Assembly (NCBI GenBank): GCA_000263275.1
Contig: CAGP01000007.1
Location: 1 to 49,756 of the forward strand
DNA: 49,756 nt
Direction: 5' to 3'
Origin: Helicobacter bizzozeronii CCUG 35545
Lineage (GTDB): Bacteria; Campylobacterota; Campylobacteria; Campylobacterales; Helicobacteraceae
Shown piece after piece: positions 47,157 through 49,756 of the stretch. Below the pieces are notes generated by a model. The model saw only the letters and a program-made list of their open reading frames with translations, had not been told where the DNA came from and ran no database searches. Each line of letters starts with the position of its first letter. The first letter of the stretch is position 1. The position numbers were made by a program, and so were the translations under genes.

Positions 47157-47836
47157 CTAGTTGCATCAAGCTCTCTTGGAGGTTCTCCAATCTCTAAGGA
47201 TAATCTAATTTTCTCGCATAAATTTCCAATATCTAAACGATCTTTGGCATTGTCTAAAAGCTCAAATTCTCGTTTCTGAAAATCAATGCAATGCAATAAC
47301 TCAAAAATGATAGATTCGTCTTTATAAGGAGCGACTAGACACATGCTAGAAAGATGGAACTTAGCACAAGAGAGCACAATGAAAGTATTGTAAGGGCGTA
47401 ATAAGGGGTTTTTATTGTGTAGTTTGATAATATCCCCAAAAGTGATTTGTCTTATATCCTTGCTCGCATAGGATTCACTTTGCAAAATGGCTTGGCTTAA
47501 AAAGTGATTGACAAGGGATTTTCTATGCGCCGACACGAGTTTAATAGACACTTTGCGCAACCCGGCACTAAGCCCTGTTTCCATCGTATTGTTTCCTAAG
47601 ACCTGTGCTTTTGGAATGATCTGCAGTTGATCGATCATCACCTCGCTATCGTCCAAAATATAATTCTTGTGCGAAGGGTATCCTCTGTGTCGCTTATTCC
47701 GTGTTGTTTGTGGGAAGGCTAAGAAAAAATCTTTACCCTCATAAATGACAAAATGGGGGCGTTTTTCTTTTTGTTCATGCCCCTTAGCATATTTGTTTTG
47801 ATAATAGATAAACTTTGCATCACTTGAGATACACAC
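47144..47836 (-). CDS. MazF/PemK-like protein with second C-terminal domain
   Basis: About 230 residues. Residues 13-85 resemble a MazF/PemK fold: KYAKGHEQKEKRPHFVIYEG (G-x-E-x-x-x-x-RP-x-x-VI), FFLAFPQTT, and SEVMIDQLQIIPKAQVLG (the DQ strand). The second half has ITFGDIIKLHNKN and RPYNTFIVLSCAKFH, LSSMCLVAPYKDES, which could be a second, diverged copy of the fold (GDI...RP...VLS...P). MazF proteins are ribosome-independent mRNA endonucleases; activity here is only inferred. GTG start proposed, overlapping the upstream gene by 17 bases; a one-base change at the junction (47822-47830) would fuse the two into one protein of about 409 residues. Confidence 0.5.
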   Translation of the reverse strand: MCISSDAKFIYYQNKYAKGHEQKEKRPHFVIYEGKDFFLAFPQTTRNKRHRGYPSHKNYILDDSEVMIDQLQIIPKAQVLGNNTMETGLSAGLRKVSIKLVSAHRKSLVNHFLSQAILQSESYASKDIRQITFGDIIKLHNKNPLLRPYNTFIVLSCAKFHLSSMCLVAPYKDESIIFELLHCIDFQKREFELLDNAKDRLDIGNLCEKIRLSLEIGEPPRELDATSRLA

Positions 47837-48356
47837 TATCCTTGAGTAAAAAATCCTCTCTTGGCACTGCGTTAAACACCTTTACTAACTCTATAAAGTC
47901 GTAGAGAAAGTTTTCTTGGAGTTGCTCTAGGGTGGGGTATGTCTTTTCGCATTTGCTCTCGTAAGTCTCTTTTCTTAAAGTGAATAACTTATCTAAAGCT
48001 GTGCATTCTTGTTTAGAAGCGTTGCTATAGTTGTTAGAGCAGCCGATACGCAACCCAAAAGTGCGTCTTTTCCATTGGCAACCTAGCCAAATATAAACCC
48101 CATGTTGCTTTTTGAAAATAGGACCATTAACATAGTTATCGCCTAAAATATCCCTGCGTCCAAAGCAGATCGTAGGCTGGCTGTTCTCCCAAAAACTAAT
48201 ATAGGTCGTGTAGTTGAGATTTAAGTTTTCTAACCATAAATCCCATCGCGGCTTAAGAGGGTTAAAATACCCAGCATGATCATTGGAATTACCCATGTAT
48301 CTTTCGTTTTTCTCTTTAAGACACACAAATTCTTGCAACAACTCTTTTTGTCCCAT
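47820..48356 (-). CDS. Unknown partner of the MazF/PemK-like gene
   Basis: 178 residues, no family recognised. Features: N-terminal charged helix (KELLQEFVCLKEKNERYMGN), a central aromatic beta-rich part (YTTYISFWENSQPTICFGRR, YIWLGCQWKRRTFGLRIG) and a C-terminal helix (YPTLEQLQENFLYDFIELVK). No signal peptide. It may be an antitoxin/accessory protein or, if the junction is a sequencing error, the N-terminal domain of a single larger protein. No clear promoter seen in 48357-48404. Confidence 0.45.
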   Translation of the reverse strand: MGQKELLQEFVCLKEKNERYMGNSNDHAGYFNPLKPRWDLWLENLNLNYTTYISFWENSQPTICFGRRDILGDNYVNGPIFKKQHGVYIWLGCQWKRRTFGLRIGCSNNYSNASKQECTALDKLFTLRKETYESKCEKTYPTLEQLQENFLYDFIELVKVFNAVPREDFLLKDSVYLK

Positions 48357-48404
48357 AGCAAAACCTCTAAATCAAAAATAAGGGCTATTCTAACAAAAAA
48401 TCAA

Positions 48405-48487
48405 TGAAAGGGATTTAAATATCTCCAACACCTAAGCAAGAGAGTCTTGAGCCTGCTCTAAGACAACGAAGTCCAAAAGGGTTTCTC
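48405..48487. repeat. Direct repeat copy 1 (shared with the 16S rRNA 3' flank)
   Basis: About 83 bases matching 49373-49457, best in CACCTAAGCAAGAGAG, TTGAGCCTG and AGACAACGAAGT. It starts exactly at the stop of the NYN gene (48487-48489 on the minus strand). The minus strand can form a short hairpin around TTCGTT, weaker than in copy 2. Confidence 0.8.
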
Positions 48488-49189
48488 TATTGCCCCTGAT
48501 CTTGAGTGGATACCGAGCGCAAGAGATCGATGTGTGGGGATAAATCTTCGGCAACATCCTGTCTTAAAGGATCGAGCTGGACAATCATACCCTCTTGTTT
48601 AGCGAATTTAATAGCAGGGACAAAGTCGCTATCATTGGTGATCAAAACAACTTTCTCTGCCTGTTTTTTAATGGCTAAAGAAGCGATGTCTAAACCAATT
48701 TTCATATCCACCATTTTTTGGCGCAGGTTGAGCTGAAAATCCTCATCCTTCAAGTCTTTTACGGATTTTTTTCCAGATAAAAGTTTTTTTTAAGACTTCG
48801 GGGTTTAACACCCATTTATTGCGTTTATCAAGATGAAGTCACCCTAGTCTCACGCTAAAATAGGGCTTTTGTTTGAGCATCTTGAGAAGTTCTGTGCGAT
48901 ATTGTGCCACATCATCTTGATCTAGAGATAATTGTTTTTTGCTTATTGGTTGCTGCGTTCTCCCACTGACAGGCTCGCAATCATAGACAAAGACACGAAA
49001 AAGGTAATCTTTAGAAGTGCCTAATGTCTTAAGAACATATTTCCTAATCTCTTCGGCTAATTCGGCAGGCTGGGGGTAATCTTGTAGTTTAGAGTAGCGC
49101 ACCTTAAGAAAAAAACTTAAATCCACCAAAACAGCTGTCTTTTTGGGTAAGTGAACATCAAAAAACTGAGAATCTGTTTCGTTTTGCAT
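48487..49189 (-). pseudogene. NYN-domain (LabA/DUF88, PIN-like) protein, interrupted
   Basis: PIN-like RNase family. KKTAVLVDLSFFLKVRYS carries the first Asp, YLFRVFVYDCEP the second strand with Asp, LRQKMVDMKIGLDIASLA the VDxxxxxD core, and VVLITNDSDFVPAIKFAKQEG the NDSDF metal site, so all acidic residues are present. Two lesions: an in-frame TGA at 48839-48841 (after SVRLG, where reading on gives LHLDKRNKWVLNPEVLKK) and an A8 run (plus-strand T8, 48784-48791) needing one base fewer. The stop is not a homopolymer effect, so the gene is probably truly broken, or read through. About 233 residues if whole. Functionally, NYN proteins act in RNA processing or RNA cleavage, sometimes in defence. 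Confidence 0.75.
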
Positions 49190-49220
49190 TAAAAAAGCCC
49201 CAAATAAAAGATTTCAAGGA

Positions 49221-49268
49221 CTCGGGAGCTAGGGTGTCCGTATCCAAAACGACACCGAGCCAGCCGAG
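49221..49268 (-). promoter_or_regulatory. Structured leader of the NYN gene, copy B
   Basis: A stem with CTCGG/CCGAG outside and a perfect GGTGTC/GACACC inside lies 32 bases upstream of the NYN start. The same layout recurs at 47112-47156 before the NYN remnant. It could be an mRNA leader that regulates the gene or a recombination/attachment sequence. Confidence 0.45.
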
Positions 49269-49372
49269 TCTGTATGGGCGATCATTCTAGCTATTTTTGC
49301 ACTAATTGTCAAGACACGCTCAAAGCGATAAAAAACAACTACAAGACCAAAAAGGAAACAAAGTGAAAGATT

Positions 49373-49457
49373 TTGAAGGATTTTAAAAGTTTCCCTAACA
49401 CCTAAGCAAGAGAGCCTTGAGCCTGCCTTTAGACAACGAAGTCTTAAAGGTTTCTCT
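49373..49457. repeat. Direct repeat copy 2, 3' flank of 16S rRNA
   Basis: Lies three bases beyond the 16S rRNA 3' end. On the minus strand CTTTAAGAC-TTCGTT-GTCTAAAG forms a stem of eight pairs with one bulge, suitable for rRNA processing or termination. About 83 bases are repeated at 48405-48487. Confidence 0.8.
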
Positions 49458-49460
49458 AAG

Positions 49461-49756
49461 AAAGGAGGTGATCCAACCGCAGGTTCACCTACGGTTACCT
49501 TGTTACGACTTCACCCCAGTCGCTGTGTGTGCCGTGGGCAGTAGCTACTTTAGCATCCTGACTTAAGGCAAACACAACTCCCATGGTGTGACGGGCGGTG
49601 AGTACAAGACCCGGGAACGTATTCACCGCAACATGGCTGATTTGCGATTACTAGCGATTCCAGCTTCATGCAGGCGAGTTGCAGCCTGCAATCCGAACTG
49701 AGAGATGTTTTTAAGATTGGCTCAGCCTCGCGGCATTGCATCTCTTTGTGCATCCC
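49461..49756 (-). rRNA. 16S ribosomal RNA, 3' end (partial, runs off the window)
   Basis: The plus strand reads AAAGGAGGTGATCCAACCGC, the complement of the universal 16S 3' end with the anti-Shine-Dalgarno CCTCC, followed by GGTTACCTTGTTACGACTT (the 1492R primer site) and TGACGGGCGGTGAGTACAAG (the 1390 region). The 5' part is outside the window. No 23S or 5S gene follows, as expected for helicobacters with unlinked 16S genes. Confidence 0.99.

Overview
The window looks like chromosome from a gastric, non-pylori Helicobacter (H. felis / H. heilmannii type). Gene blocks have the order I recall from H. pylori: cysS-murJ-DUF342-ruvA, aroF-small lipoprotein, tlyA-ribF, atpE-pnp-PRTase-lptD-RDD-purD, truA-lptF/G-pcm-nrdB, pldA-two SNF transporters-ybgC-DUF493, rlmH-accD and aminotransferase-gpt-rimO. 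The blocks are shuffled relative to each other, and vacA, which I recall beside cysS in H. pylori, is absent there; amiE takes its place. Species assignment is inference.

Layout. 1-4.9 kb is accessory DNA: a C5 DNA methyltransferase, a decayed prophage fragment (capsid joined to terminase), a kilobase of degenerate sequence and an AT-rich MscS-like membrane protein. 4.9-9 kb holds a polysaccharide lyase family 8 gene, mdaB and amiE. 9-35.9 kb is mostly core: translation (cysS, rlmH further on, truA, three tRNA-Leu), envelope biogenesis (murJ, lptD, lptF/G), recombination (ruvA), aromatic, purine, flavin and deoxynucleotide synthesis (aroF, purD, ribF, nrdB), ATP synthase subunit c, PNPase, GalE, phospholipase A, transporters and thioesterases. 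35.9-37.6 kb is a DsbB/beta-propeller fusion (dsbI). 37.7-40.4 kb carries two paralogous DUF285/BspA-like repeat genes, one split by a 13-base G tract. 40.4-46.2 kb is core again (rlmH, accD, gpt, rimO). 46.2-49.4 kb is a small accessory island beside 16S rRNA: a LysE transporter, a NYN-domain remnant, a two-part gene with a MazF/PemK-like protein, a NYN pseudogene, and duplicated leader and flank sequences. The window ends inside a 16S rRNA gene read on the minus strand.

A dominating technical feature: about 45 apparent frameshifts in some 25 genes, including essential ones (cysS, murJ, lptD, nrdB), can all be repaired by removing one base from a mononucleotide run. I read this as homopolymer over-calling in the source assembly rather than mass gene decay. 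I therefore annotate such genes as single CDS spanning the shift and reserve 'pseudogene' for loci with other damage (prophage fragment, NYN copies).

The most interesting candidates are the G13-tract DUF285 gene (likely phase variable), the MazF/PemK-like locus with flanking NYN copies and shared structured leaders beside 16S rRNA, and the polysaccharide lyase.
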